Source: Tistlia consotensis USBA 355
Lineage (GTDB): Bacteria; Pseudomonadota; Alphaproteobacteria; Kiloniellales; DSM-21159
Reading direction: 5' to 3'
NCBI RefSeq assembly: GCF_900177295.1
Contig: NZ_FWZX01000009.1
Span: 1-64,000, forward strand
DNA length: 64,000 nucleotides
Shown: positions 1 through 8,150 of the stretch, piece after piece
Layout of the letters: every line of letters begins with the position of its first letter
Numbering within the stretch: position 1 is the stretch's first letter
Position numbers and translations under genes: made by a program
The notes under the pieces: model-generated
Seen by the model: only the letters and a program-made list of their open reading frames with translations
What the model was told of the DNA's origin: nothing
Database searches by the model: none

Positions 1-69
1 CGTCTCAAAGAGCTGGTCGAGCACTACAAGGCCACCCCGCACCAACTCCGCCGCTACGAAAGCCTCTGA
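1..69 (+). CDS. C-terminal fragment of an unidentified protein (cut by window edge)
   Basis: Only the last 22 residues are inside the window, ending ...HQLRRYESL at a TGA. The frame is open from base 1. The fragment is basic and helical in character but too short to assign. It converges on the cyclase gene on the other strand; the 148 bases between them show no clear hairpin. Confidence 0.4.
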   Translation, partial: RLKELVEHYKATPHQLRRYESL

Positions 70-217
70 CCCGCGGTCCTCACCGGACGGGTACAGACGT
101 CCGCACTGGCTAACCCGGATATCTCGTAGCCGAAGAGGTCGGTATCGCGCCGGGGCGGCTGCTCCCTATCGGAAAGGCGCCGATTGATCGGGCCTATGGC
201 TGACCACGCGCGACCAG

Positions 218-1687
218 TCATCGCGGCAGGATCGCGACGACGTCCAGCAGGTCAGCCAATCCGTCGATCGGACGGGCTCGGCGCAGGTCGATGGCGTGTT
301 GCGGTCGATAGCCTTGTGCGATGGCGAGGGCATAGGTGGAACTCGGCAGGAGCGCTGGAACCGCTTCGTTCTTCGTGAGCTTTTCGAGCTTTACCGCGAG
401 GTTCACCGCCTCGCCGATCACCGTGTACTCGAGCCGGCCTCCGTAGCCGATGGTGCCGAACACCACGTCGCCGGCGGCTCCGGCGATGCCGACCGCCGGG
501 GTGGCCAACCCACCGCCCTCGCCCTCGGCCTGCCAAGCCTGAGCGGCTTCGACGAGATCCTCGACGGCTCGACAGAGATCGGCTGCATAGGTCTTCGTCG
601 GCACGACGGCTCCGAAGCTGGCAAGTATGCCGTCGCCCAGGTACTTGTCGATCTTCCCGCCGTGGTTGTGGATGATCGGAACGAAGCGCGCCTGGTATTC
701 GCCAAGGAGAGCGATGAGCTCGCCAGCAGGCATGCTATGCGCCATTCCGGTGAAACCGCGCATGTCGACCGAAACGATCGCCGCATCGCGCCGGACGCCC
801 TCGCCCGCCGCTGGACCGACTTCGGCATGTCGAAGTTGTTCGGCGATCTCTGGCGCGAGAAAATGTGACAGATCCGCCGCCGCCATCTGCTCTACGATCG
901 AGCTGGCGAGAAGCTTGCGGGCCCGTGCGAGCGAGAGAGCAAAAATGCCCGTCACCATGAGGATCGACCAGACCTTGTCGATCTCGGCGCCGAGCAGGAT
1001 CTTGTAGGAGGTGACATATTCGATATAGCTGTGCGTGAAGGCCGGCGACCGTCCTCCGGGATTCCAGGCAGCGTAGGCGGAAAGGCAGATCCATCCCAAA
1101 GCAGCGCACCCGCCGGCGATGAGCACGAATCGCGGCTCGAATCGCAGCGTCCGCAGGCCGATGAGGATGAAGACATACATCAACGTCGGTGCCTTGAGAT
1201 AGAGAGCAGGCGGTGCCCGATACTGAAGATGAAAGCTCCAGATCGTGATCATCAAGACGACGACGTCGACGACGACGGAGGTAGTAACGAATGCAGAGCT
1301 CAAGCGTCGCCTATGGGCGAGAACAATGCGCACTGCGGTGAACAGCGCGTAGATCGCGAGCGTCCAGGGGACGGGCTCGAAGCTCGTCCCTGGCGGGAAG
1401 GCTTTGGGCGAGAGTGCGTAGACGAGCGCGAAGAAGACGATGGCGCTCGCCTGGACCCAGCCGATGATGATTTCGCCGATTGCCTGCTGCTGCTCTATGC
1501 GGCGGCGAACACGCTCGGGGAGCGTCGGATCCGCGCCTCCGCCCAACGCGACGTCGACGACGTTCGCAACGGCGCGCTCCACTCGGTGAAGCAGACCGTG
1601 CCGGACGAGAGCGGCCCTGTCCGTGCAAGGAGTGGGAGGAGCGACCTCGCCGACGGAGGAGGCCGACGGTGGCGGATTGGCGCTCAT
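218..1687 (-). CDS. Membrane-anchored class III adenylate/guanylate cyclase
   Basis: A 489-residue protein. The N-terminal ~70 residues are soluble. Residues ~70-280 hold about five or six hydrophobic membrane spans. The last ~190 residues form a class III nucleotidyl cyclase domain. Both metal-binding aspartates are visible, in SVDMRGF near residue 305 and in KYLGDGILASFG, so the domain looks catalytically competent for making cAMP or cGMP from NTP. This membrane sensor-cyclase layout is common in alphaproteobacteria; the N-terminal signal is unknown. A GTAACC-N16-TGAA element 40-65 bases upstream of the ATG resembles the ECF promoters found before the neighbouring metal-stress genes, so it may belong to the same regulon. 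Family assignment is firm; regulation is inferred. Confidence 0.9.
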   Translation of the reverse strand: MSANPPPSASSVGEVAPPTPCTDRAALVRHGLLHRVERAVANVVDVALGGGADPTLPERVRRRIEQQQAIGEIIIGWVQASAIVFFALVYALSPKAFPPGTSFEPVPWTLAIYALFTAVRIVLAHRRRLSSAFVTTSVVVDVVVLMITIWSFHLQYRAPPALYLKAPTLMYVFILIGLRTLRFEPRFVLIAGGCAALGWICLSAYAAWNPGGRSPAFTHSYIEYVTSYKILLGAEIDKVWSILMVTGIFALSLARARKLLASSIVEQMAAADLSHFLAPEIAEQLRHAEVGPAAGEGVRRDAAIVSVDMRGFTGMAHSMPAGELIALLGEYQARFVPIIHNHGGKIDKYLGDGILASFGAVVPTKTYAADLCRAVEDLVEAAQAWQAEGEGGGLATPAVGIAGAAGDVVFGTIGYGGRLEYTVIGEAVNLAVKLEKLTKNEAVPALLPSSTYALAIAQGYRPQHAIDLRRARPIDGLADLLDVVAILPR

Positions 1688-1725
1688 GCTCCGATGCCGA
1701 CTGTCAATGTGCTCGCTCTTACATT

Positions 1726-1751
1726 TTCACCATGCAGGCTCCAGAGGTTAC
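1726..1751 (-). promoter_or_regulatory. Candidate ECF (SigF-type) promoter for the cyclase gene
   Basis: On the minus strand GTAACC (1751-1746) is followed after exactly 16 bases by TGAA (1729-1726). The -35 is identical to the two better promoters at 4593-4618 and 5608-5633. The -10 has T for C. It lies just upstream of the cyclase ATG. This is the weakest of the three. Confidence 0.45.
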
Positions 1752-2114
1752 CTGGATGCGACGGATGCTTCCACGGGAACCGCCGCGACCGGGCCCGCAC
1801 GATACGCCTGCGGTAAAGGCGCCTTGCGGCGCAGCGGGATCATGGGAGGACCCCCAAGCATGATCCCAGAAGTAACCTCGTTGCGATACTGCGGTTCGAG
1901 GTGATTACGTCCGTCGAGCGGCGCCGGCGCCGACTGCGCGCGGAGGCGCTGGCGTCGAGCCGGCCCGTGCCCGCAATCCGCGATACTCCGGCAGCCCGGA
2001 AAGCCAAGTGCGTTCGGCCGTTCGCCCTTCGTCACCTTCGAATATTCGCGGGAGAGCGCCCCGAGGCAGATATCGCCTGCATGCAAGGGAGCGAGTCGCT
2101 CGACCGCGGCGGCG
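1752..2114. other. Intergenic stretch with no supported gene
   Basis: Between the cyclase promoter and the doxX-like gene. Open frames on both strands have no recognisable family, no good ribosome site and biased shadow composition. A plus-strand GTAACC at 1875 lacks a CGAA at the right distance. I see nothing else. Confidence 0.4.
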
Positions 2115-2624
2115 TCATTTCCGACTTGCGAGAGGGGGCCGCTCATCCACATAGCGCCGCAACAAGGCGTCGAGCGAGAGCGGGCCCGCGCCGAACGCGG
2201 CGATCGCGAGGCCCACGGCCATCCAGGGGAACTGCTCGGACGCCAGCGCAATGCCGTTCTCGATGCCCTCGGGCGTCTGGCCGACGACGAAGTAGATCGT
2301 GGCGGCCATGACCGCGAGGCCGAACGCCGCAGGTCGCGCCAAGAGGCCGAGGATCAGCAGGCTCGGCAGTGCCAATTCGGCCGCGGTCGTGACCGGGGCA
2401 GCGATCTCGGCCGGCAGGAAGGGCACGGGATGCACCATGCTGAACAGGAAGGACTGGCTGTCCCAGGTCGCGACCCGGTGCACCCCTGTCCTCAGGAAGG
2501 CCCAGCCGAGCCACAGGCGGGCGGCGAGAAGCGCCAGCCCGGCGAGCAGCGCAATCGTAGGGGACCAACGTGCCGTCGGGCCGGGATCGAGCACGATCCG
2601 GGCCAGGCGCAGCATATTCGTCAC
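2115..2624 (-). CDS. DoxX-family membrane protein
   Basis: About 169 residues with four hydrophobic segments and the DoxX signature region (LWLGWAFLRTGVHRV, then LPAEIAAPVT...ELALPSLLILGLL). The GTG at 2624 is chosen because AAGGAGA sits eight bases upstream; an in-frame ATG three codons inside is the alternative. DoxX proteins are four-helix membrane proteins tied to redox and thiol homeostasis and are frequent last genes of bufferin (DUF2282) operons. Here it lies directly downstream of a DUF2282 gene in the same orientation, so co-transcription and a role in copper or metal stress are likely. Confidence 0.88.
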   Translation of the reverse strand: MTNMLRLARIVLDPGPTARWSPTIALLAGLALLAARLWLGWAFLRTGVHRVATWDSQSFLFSMVHPVPFLPAEIAAPVTTAAELALPSLLILGLLARPAAFGLAVMAATIYFVVGQTPEGIENGIALASEQFPWMAVGLAIAAFGAGPLSLDALLRRYVDERPPLASRK

Positions 2625-2777
2625 GCGAAGTCTCCTTGAAGAACGCGACGCATGGAACCCGCTGGCGCGCGGGCCAGGGATGGCATCGCCACGACGAATG
2701 GCGGGACCTCGAGCTGACACCGGCCACGGTCACCGGGCCGCAGGCAGCGCCGGCCTCTCTACTCCCTGGAAGGGCCG

Positions 2778-3071
2778 CTAGTTCTTGACGTTCTTGTTGA
2801 TGCCCTCGAACGGCTTTTCCTTGCCGCCCATCTCCAGGCACTTCGCCTTCGTGACCGCCTTGAAGTCCATGCCGTTGAAGTCGACCGTCGACTGGCCGGC
2901 GCAGGAATGACCGGCGGCCTTGTTGGCGCAGTCGTTCTCACCCGCCTTGGCGATACCGTAGCACTTGATCTTCTCGGCGGCCGTGGCCGGGGTCGGTACG
3001 GTGGCGGCGCCGGCGATCGCGGTGGCGAGAGCAGCCGAGACGCCGAACGCGGCGAGGGAAAGCTTACGCAT
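2778..3071 (-). CDS. bufA1: Bufferin-type DUF2282 periplasmic cysteine peptide
   Basis: A 97-residue secreted protein with a signal peptide (about residues 1-32, ending ATAA) and a DUF2282 core with four conserved cysteines, C37, C48, C57 and C78, in the pattern KCYGIAKAGENDC...HSCAG...KC. In characterised family members (bufferins) these cysteines are modified by a DUF692/MNIO enzyme with a DUF2063 partner, giving a copper-binding metallophore exported to the periplasm. Neither enzyme gene is next to it here, nor anywhere in the window. The ATG at 3071 has GGAG nine bases upstream. It sits between a type-1 cupredoxin gene and a doxX-like gene on the same strand. A second copy of this domain is fused to a MerC-like protein at 12957-13661. 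Confidence 0.9.
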   Translation of the reverse strand: MRKLSLAAFGVSAALATAIAGAATVPTPATAAEKIKCYGIAKAGENDCANKAAGHSCAGQSTVDFNGMDFKAVTKAKCLEMGGKEKPFEGINKNVKN

Positions 3072-3131
3072 GGTCCTGTTCTCCGTTCCGAGGGATCCGA
3101 ACACTTGCTCTAGCGGCCGGCAATCCTCCGG

Positions 3132-3557
3132 TCACTTCGTCACCTGCACCGTCGCAACCATGCCGGCCGCTTCGTGGGGAATGCAGAAGTACCTGTAGGT
3201 GCCGGGCACCGTGAAGGTCCGCTTGTAGGTTGCGCCCGGCTTGAGATTGCCGGAACCGAAGGGCCGCGCGCCCTCGGGCAGCGCCGAGTCGGCTGCCTTG
3301 GCCGCCTTCTGCGGATCGTCGGTTACCGTGTGGACGAGCACGGAATCGTTCCGCCACTCGACCGCGTCGCCGACCTTCACCGTAACGCTGGCCGGCGCGA
3401 ACTTGAGCTCGTCGGTGAGCTTGACGACGACACCGGGGCCGGCCGCGCGGGCAGGAACGGGAGCAAGGCAGAGGCCGCCGAGGCCAGCGATGATCGCCAC
3501 TGCGAGCGACCAATTGAGCAAGGGCGCTGCGAAGGGCGCCGATTCGATCGGCTTCAT
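3132..3557 (-). CDS. Secreted type-1 copper protein (plastocyanin/azurin-like cupredoxin)
   Basis: About 141 residues. The N-terminal signal sequence ends near PARAA. The domain then shows all type-1 copper ligands: a histidine in VLVHTV and the C-H-M set in FCIPHEAAGM. This is the plastocyanin/amicyanin layout, so it should bind copper in the periplasm and move electrons or buffer copper. The ATG at 3557 follows the lipoprotein stop by four bases, indicating one operon. Downstream come the bufferin and DoxX genes. The context supports copper handling rather than respiration. Confidence 0.9.
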   Translation of the reverse strand: MKPIESAPFAAPLLNWSLAVAIIAGLGGLCLAPVPARAAGPGVVVKLTDELKFAPASVTVKVGDAVEWRNDSVLVHTVTDDPQKAAKAADSALPEGARPFGSGNLKPGATYKRTFTVPGTYRYFCIPHEAAGMVATVQVTK

Positions 3558-3561
3558 GCGA

Positions 3562-4548
3562 TCAGCCCCTGTGCGACTGGAAATCCAGGGTCTCGAACAT
3601 GACGTGCCAGAACGGCATCTCCTTGCCGTTGGGCAGCTTGAAGCCGGTATGAACGGGCGCATGGGCGAAGACACCGTGCTCCATGTCCGGCTTGAACGGC
3701 GGGACCATCAGGTGGAACTGCAGCCGTTGCGGCGTGACGCCTTCGTCGTTGGCGAGCTTGTAGTCCTGCCCGCGCACGTATTCCGTCAGCATGCCGTGGA
3801 TCAGCCGAGGCTTGTCGAGCGTCTTGCCGTTCATGTCCACCTCGCCGAAGCCCCAGAAGGCGAAATAGGTGAACTCGGTCGGCATGAGCGGCGTGCCGAT
3901 GCCGCTGTTGCCGTGGAGGATGACGTTCGTCGCGACGCCGCCAAAGGTCGGGTACTCCAACCCGTGGGCCGCCAGCTTGGCGCAGCACTTGACCTCGTAG
4001 GTGTTGCCGGCCTTGTCCTTCCAGCTGGCATGGAACATCACCTTGTCATCGGTCGTCGCCGCGTCGGTTGCGGTGGCATCGACGGCCTCGATCGTGAGCT
4101 TGCCGTCCGGCAGCACGATGTGCTTGTCGCCGAACGGCGTGAGCGGCTTCGTCTCCTGGCCACCGCCGGCCGCCGCCTGCCACATTGGCGGAGGCGCCCC
4201 GGTGATACCGGGCGTCCCGGCATAGTGTCGAGGCATGTCCGCGGGTCCGAACACTATCGGATCGCGGCGGCGGTGATCGGGCAGCCCGACGAAGACGCCA
4301 CCGGCGTCCTGCGTCAGCTTGATGGTCACTGGGCCACCGGCGAGCTCGCGCGGCTTGTCGACGGCCTTGTGGACGTCGAGATAGCCGCGCCAGCCATCGA
4401 GACTCTGCATCTTCTGGATCGCCGCGCTCATGTCCGGGCTCGCCTGCTCCTGGGCGCGGCCAGGCGTGCAGGCCGAGACGGCCAGCAGGAGGGCCGAGGA
4501 AAGGCCCAGGAGGCCTCCGGTCGACCGAGGCATCGACAGCTTCAGCAT
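3562..4548 (-). CDS. Predicted lipoprotein of unknown function in the copper-stress operon
   Basis: A 328-residue protein with a lipobox (LLLAVSAC, cysteine near residue 27). The body is hydrophilic and beta-rich. It has a KCCAKL motif, several histidines (PRHY, ATNVILHG, EHGVFAHAP, FWHVMFE) and many methionines, which would suit metal contact, but I recognise no family. AGGAGG seven bases before the ATG at 4548 fixes the start. A perfect GTAACC-N16-CGAA ECF promoter lies 45-70 bases upstream. The cupredoxin gene follows after four bases, so the two are probably co-transcribed. Confidence 0.8.
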   Translation of the reverse strand: MLKLSMPRSTGGLLGLSSALLLAVSACTPGRAQEQASPDMSAAIQKMQSLDGWRGYLDVHKAVDKPRELAGGPVTIKLTQDAGGVFVGLPDHRRRDPIVFGPADMPRHYAGTPGITGAPPPMWQAAAGGGQETKPLTPFGDKHIVLPDGKLTIEAVDATATDAATTDDKVMFHASWKDKAGNTYEVKCCAKLAAHGLEYPTFGGVATNVILHGNSGIGTPLMPTEFTYFAFWGFGEVDMNGKTLDKPRLIHGMLTEYVRGQDYKLANDEGVTPQRLQFHLMVPPFKPDMEHGVFAHAPVHTGFKLPNGKEMPFWHVMFETLDFQSHRG

Positions 4549-4592
4549 GGCATCGCCTCCTGTCTTGCGAGAAATCGGGTCGCCTAGAGTGA

Positions 4593-4618
4593 TTCGGTGC
4601 AACGGCTCGAAAGGTTAC
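4593..4618 (-). promoter_or_regulatory. ECF (SigF-type) promoter for the lipoprotein-cupredoxin-bufferin-DoxX genes
   Basis: On the minus strand GTAACC (4618-4613), 16 bases, CGAA (4596-4593). It matches in full the SigF promoter described in Caulobacter for bufferin operons. It lies 45 bases before the lipoprotein ATG and points at it. Confidence 0.75.
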
Positions 4619-4759
4619 AGCCCGCCTCGCCGGCGGCGGCGCTCTCTTGTCATCGGACCAGGGTCAGCCGCCCGGAATCATCGCCGAATGGCGGCGAGCC
4701 GGCCGCCCGGCGCCGCGAGCGTGAGGGCCCGGTGCCGGCACTCGTCCTGGCGCCTGCCG

Positions 4760-5461
4760 TCACCGCCGATCGCGGATCCGTTTGCCGCGCGCCCCGGCCG
4801 ACCGCCGCCAACGTTCCGCCAAGTACCAGAGCGCGATGCTTACGACGACAGGGATGCTCCACACCCACGATGGCAAGACGCGGATCTGATGACCCATGAC
4901 GACCATCAGCACGGTCAGTGGCAGGATGCCGACCGCGGTCGTCCAGGTGAAGGTCCACCAGGAGATCCGTGACAGGCCGGCGGCGTAGTTGATCAGGTTG
5001 AAGGCGATCATCGGAACGAGCCTTGCCAGCAGGACGACCCGACCCCCCTGCGCGGCCGCCCAGTCGTCGAGCGACTGCCAGTCTCTGCGCTTGACCATGT
5101 GCTCGACGAACGGACGCCCGAGCGCTCGCGTCAGCCCGAACGCGAGGAGCGCGCCGAGCATGGCTCCCGTCCAGGTAATGACGGTCCCCCACAGCGGCCC
5201 GTAGACCATCCCGTTGGCGACCGCGATGAGCTCGGCCGGGAAGGGAACGAAGGAATGCATGATCATCAGGCCGACGGAGCCGAGAACGCCCCAAAACCCC
5301 AACGACCGGATCAGGCGCTCGATCTCCCCGCTCGACAGATCGCGGGCCCAGTCCACGGACAGCCCGATGGCGACCACCGCCGCCACCAGGACAGCGAAGC
5401 CAATCATCAGAACGGCAGCCGTCCGGTTGCGTCTGGCGACGTTCGATGGGGGCTTGGGCAA
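4760..5461 (-). CDS. TVP38/TMEM64 (VTT domain) membrane protein
   Basis: A 233-residue DedA-like membrane protein. Spans flank the VTT core, with the re-entrant motif FPAELIAVANGMVYGPLWGT and the downstream RLVPMIAFNLINYAAGLSRI typical of TVP38 proteins. These are inner-membrane proteins of uncertain transport or lipid-scramblase function. The start is TTG at 5461, preceded by GGAGGGAGT. It is the first gene of the leftward set and has its own perfect ECF promoter. A second VTT protein, fused to rhodanese, occurs at 24122-25192. Confidence 0.88.
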   Translation of the reverse strand: MPKPPSNVARRNRTAAVLMIGFAVLVAAVVAIGLSVDWARDLSSGEIERLIRSLGFWGVLGSVGLMIMHSFVPFPAELIAVANGMVYGPLWGTVITWTGAMLGALLAFGLTRALGRPFVEHMVKRRDWQSLDDWAAAQGGRVVLLARLVPMIAFNLINYAAGLSRISWWTFTWTTAVGILPLTVLMVVMGHQIRVLPSWVWSIPVVVSIALWYLAERWRRSAGARGKRIRDRR

Positions 5462-5607
5462 CTCGACACTCCCTCCCTGACGCTATTGCTCCGCCCCCCA
5501 CGGCAAGACTCGAGCCGACCGCAACCGCCGCGTCGTGCTCAGCAGCAGCGTGGCCGAAGCTGCTCCTGTGCGGCAAGTGAGTTTGCCCTTCCCAGCCGGA
5601 TGCCATT

Positions 5608-5633
5608 TTCGCGGCAGGTCAGGAAAAGGTTAC
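5608..5633 (-). promoter_or_regulatory. ECF (SigF-type) promoter upstream of the TVP38 gene
   Basis: On the minus strand GTAACC (5633-5628), exactly 16 bases, CGAA (5611-5608). It sits in the divergent region between the TVP38 gene and the sigma factor gene and points leftward. It is identical in both hexamers and spacing to the site at 4593-4618. Confidence 0.78.
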
Positions 5634-5755
5634 GGGGCGCCGGAAATATTCTCCGGTAGCATCGCCGCCAGCTCAGGCGTATCCGACCACCTGCTGGGCT
5701 GAAATCGTACGGGCGGTGAAGCCCCTGCCTTCGAACCGACGAGGGAGCTGCGCTC

Positions 5756-6421
5756 ATGTCCGCCGCTCGCCGCCGAATCCCTTTGCTGAGCGTCGTATCG
5801 AGTCAGCCGGGCTCTCATGAAGCCGCGGTTGCCGAACGACCCGGTTCGCATCGGAGGCCGTCCGCGTACCTCGGTCTCGACTGGTCCATTCTGATGGCCC
5901 GAACCCAGGACGGCGACGGCAGCGCGTATCGGCGCCTTCTCGAAGAGGTCACGCCGCATCTGCGGAGCCTCGCAGCTCGGCGACATCGAGACACGAGCGA
6001 CGCGGAGGACGCCGTCCAGGACATCCTGCTGACGCTGCATGCGGTTAGACAAACCTACGATCCGAGCAGGCCGTTCGGTCCGTGGCTGTTCGCGATCGCC
6101 AATCGCCGCCTTGTCGACCGTCTGCGTCGTCAGGGATGGCTGAGATCGAAGGAAACGATGCTCACACTCGAGCATGAAACCTTTTCGCAGCGTCAGGCGA
6201 ACCTTGCTGACAGGATCTCCGACCGATGCGAGCTGGAGACGGCCATCGGCCGTTTGCCGGCCAAGCAGCGGCAGGCAGTGCGGCTTCTCAAGCTCGATGA
6301 CTTGCCCCTGAAGGAGGCCGCAGCGGAAACCGGCCAGTCCGTCGGCGCGCTGAAGGCGGCGACGCACCGAGGTCTCAGAAACCTTCGCACAATGCTCAGC
6401 AACCGGAGCGAAGATAGGTGA
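5756..6421 (+). CDS. ECF-family RNA polymerase sigma factor (SigF-like)
   Basis: A 221-residue protein. Sigma region 2 lies at about residues 45-115 (DAEDAVQDILLTLHAVR, FGPWLFAIANRRLVDRLRR) and region 4 at about 155-210 (LPAKQRQAVRLLKLDDLPLKEAAAETGQSVGALKAA). There is no sigma-70 region 3, as usual for ECF factors. The N-terminal ~40 residues are extra and basic. The ATG at 5756 has GAGGGAG upstream; ATG 5894 is an alternative start. It overlaps the NrsF anti-sigma gene (GTGA). Such pairs control bufferin operons in Caulobacter, and the three GTAACC-N16-(C/T)GAA sites to its left fit that role here. Confidence 0.92.
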   Translation: MSAARRRIPLLSVVSSQPGSHEAAVAERPGSHRRPSAYLGLDWSILMARTQDGDGSAYRRLLEEVTPHLRSLAARRHRDTSDAEDAVQDILLTLHAVRQTYDPSRPFGPWLFAIANRRLVDRLRRQGWLRSKETMLTLEHETFSQRQANLADRISDRCELETAIGRLPAKQRQAVRLLKLDDLPLKEAAAETGQSVGALKAATHRGLRNLRTMLSNRSEDR

Positions 6422-7068
6422 TCACGACGCCCGATCTGATCGAGGCGCTGGCTACGGACCTGAAGCCGGTAAGGCGCTTGCGGCGACCGCTTCTGCGAGC
6501 AGCCTTTCTGGTCGCCCTCCTGACGGTCGGCCAGGGGCTCCGCTCGGATCTCGCACAGCGGCTGCGGGATGCCGGGTTCCTCTTCGGCGTGGCGGGCGCA
6601 TTGTCGACGGGCATCCTTGCCGCCGCAGCGGCCTTCCTGTTGAGCCTGCCCGACCGCTCGCGCCTGTGGCTGCTTTTGCCCGCACCCGCGCTCGTCATGT
6701 GGCTGTCCAGCATCGGTTACCAGTGCCTCACCAACTGGGTTAGGCTCGAGCCGGATGGCATCGGGCTCGGCGATGCTGCCCACTGTTTCGCGACCCTGGT
6801 ACTGACGAGCCTGCCGCTGTCGCTGATCCTGCCAGCGATGCTGAGTCACGCGGCAGCGCTGCGCTCGCCGGCGGTGGTCCTGGCTGGCGCCCTGGCGGTG
6901 GCGGGGATCGCGGCCACCGCGCTGTCTCTGCTCCATGCTCTCGACGCGACTGTCATGATCCTGATTTGGAACCTGGGCACCGTAGGTCTGCTGGTCGGCT
7001 TGGCGAGCGCATTCGGCGAGCAGATGCTGTCATGGTTCGCGCCGCGCCCTGCCCCACCGGCCGCGTGA
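6418..7068 (+). CDS. nrsF: NrsF-type (DUF1109) membrane anti-sigma factor
   Basis: A 216-residue protein with about six hydrophobic segments and a short cytoplasmic N-terminus ending in the DUF1109 feature KPVRRLRRP. The two cysteines expected of the family are present, in SIGYQCLTNW and DAAHCFATLV; family members are thought to sense through them. It holds the ECF sigma factor at the membrane until the stress signal arrives. The GTG start overlaps the sigma stop by four bases, so translation is coupled. Confidence 0.88.
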   Translation: MITTPDLIEALATDLKPVRRLRRPLLRAAFLVALLTVGQGLRSDLAQRLRDAGFLFGVAGALSTGILAAAAAFLLSLPDRSRLWLLLPAPALVMWLSSIGYQCLTNWVRLEPDGIGLGDAAHCFATLVLTSLPLSLILPAMLSHAAALRSPAVVLAGALAVAGIAATALSLLHALDATVMILIWNLGTVGLLVGLASAFGEQMLSWFAPRPAPPAA

Positions 7069-7673
7069 CCCGAGTTTCGTCGATGGCACGCCTGACTACC
7101 GCGCTGTTCGGCCTCTGCCTGGCCGCCCTCGCGGCATCGATCGCGACGGGGGCAGGAGCCTCGGCGCCTGTGCTGCGCAGCCGCAGCGGCCAGTTCATCT
7201 TCCTGAGCCCGCTCGACCCGGCGCCGGAGACGGCTTTCCAGACGCTCGACGGCAGTATGACCGACCTCGGTCAATTCCGCGGCCGGGTCGTCGTGCTGAA
7301 CTTCTGGGCGAGCTGGTGCCTGCCCTGCGCCTACGAGATGACTTCCCTCGACCGGTTGGCCGCCGCAAGCGACCCGAATCGGCTCGCGGTGGTCGCCGTC
7401 TCCATCGATCGCGACGGCGCTCAGGCGGTCTTTCCCTTCGTCGTCGCCCATCACCTCATCCATCTGCCCGTCTACCTCGATCCCGGCCAGCGTCTCGGAT
7501 CCTTGAGCCGTGACCGGATGGCCGAAGGCGCGCTGCCGCTCTGGGGCCTGCCGATCACCTACATCATCGACATGAAGGGCGAAGTGGTCGGCTACATTGT
7601 CGGCGCCACGGACTGGGATTCCCCCGAAGCACGGCGTTTCCTCCGTTACTTTCTTGGCCAGCCGGAACCGTGA
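7065..7673 (+). CDS. TlpA-like periplasmic thioredoxin
   Basis: About 202 residues from the GTG at 7065, which overlaps the nrsF stop (GTGA). An ATG at 7083 is the alternative start. A signal peptide (RLTTALFGLCLAALAAS...) is followed by a TlpA/ResA fold with the active site WCLPC near residues 83-87 and the cis-proline region GLPITYIID. It would reduce or exchange disulfides in the periplasm. As third gene of the sigma-antisigma operon it may maintain thiols of the cysteine-rich bufferin or of NrsF. Confidence 0.88.
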   Translation: MTRVSSMARLTTALFGLCLAALAASIATGAGASAPVLRSRSGQFIFLSPLDPAPETAFQTLDGSMTDLGQFRGRVVVLNFWASWCLPCAYEMTSLDRLAAASDPNRLAVVAVSIDRDGAQAVFPFVVAHHLIHLPVYLDPGQRLGSLSRDRMAEGALPLWGLPITYIIDMKGEVVGYIVGATDWDSPEARRFLRYFLGQPEP

Positions 7674-8064
7674 GCGGCAACCCTCCACTCGAAGAGTCGC
7701 GCCTTCAAGCGGACGAAGCTCGGCTCGCCGCTCCCGGTGCCGGCGGCAAGCGACGCGCCCCAACGGTCAGCTGTTGCAGAGCGCTCGAACAAGCCGGGCC
7801 CTGGCCTGACTGCCGCTTGAATGCAGGGCTGAACGCGGCCCCCGAGCGGTCGTCGGCAGGCTTGGCGACATCGGGCAGCGCGCGGTCGGAAGCGCTCAGC
7901 AGATCCGGTGCCTTTGGCATCAGCGATCGCGTCACTGAGTCCATCTGCGTCTCACCCAGCACCGTCTTGAAGCACAAGGGCAGATGGAACCCCGACCGGC
8001 CGGCTTCCGGCGCGATCGCGGCAAGACAGCGCCTCCGCCGAAGCGCGCGTGAATGATCCGGACG
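7674..8064. other. Intergenic stretch without a supported gene
   Basis: Lies between the convergent tlpA-like and isochorismatase-like genes. Open frames exist on both strands, but none has a ribosome site or recognisable domain. Apart from the terminator-like hairpin at 8065-8092 I see nothing. Confidence 0.35.
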
Positions 8065-8092
8065 CCCGCCGGGCGGCGCAGCGCCCGGCGGG
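8065..8092. terminator. Hairpin between convergent genes, candidate bidirectional terminator
   Basis: Perfect 11-bp arms, CCCGCCGGGCG at 8065-8075 and its complement at 8082-8092, with a six-base loop. There is no T tract. Its place between two convergent genes supports a terminator role. Confidence 0.45.
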
Positions 8093-8150
8093 GCCGTCGG
8101 GATTCTGCCGGCTGACTCCACTCGCGGGGCATTGCCGGCGGCGCGGAAGT

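Noticed and set aside
1875-1900. Plus-strand ECF promoter starting GTAACC
   Set aside because: No CGAA at 16-17 bases; only a GTTC lies there, and no gene follows.
7670-8121. Genes on either strand between the tlpA-like and isochorismatase-like genes
   Set aside because: No family likeness, no ribosome sites, and the frames overlap each other antisense.
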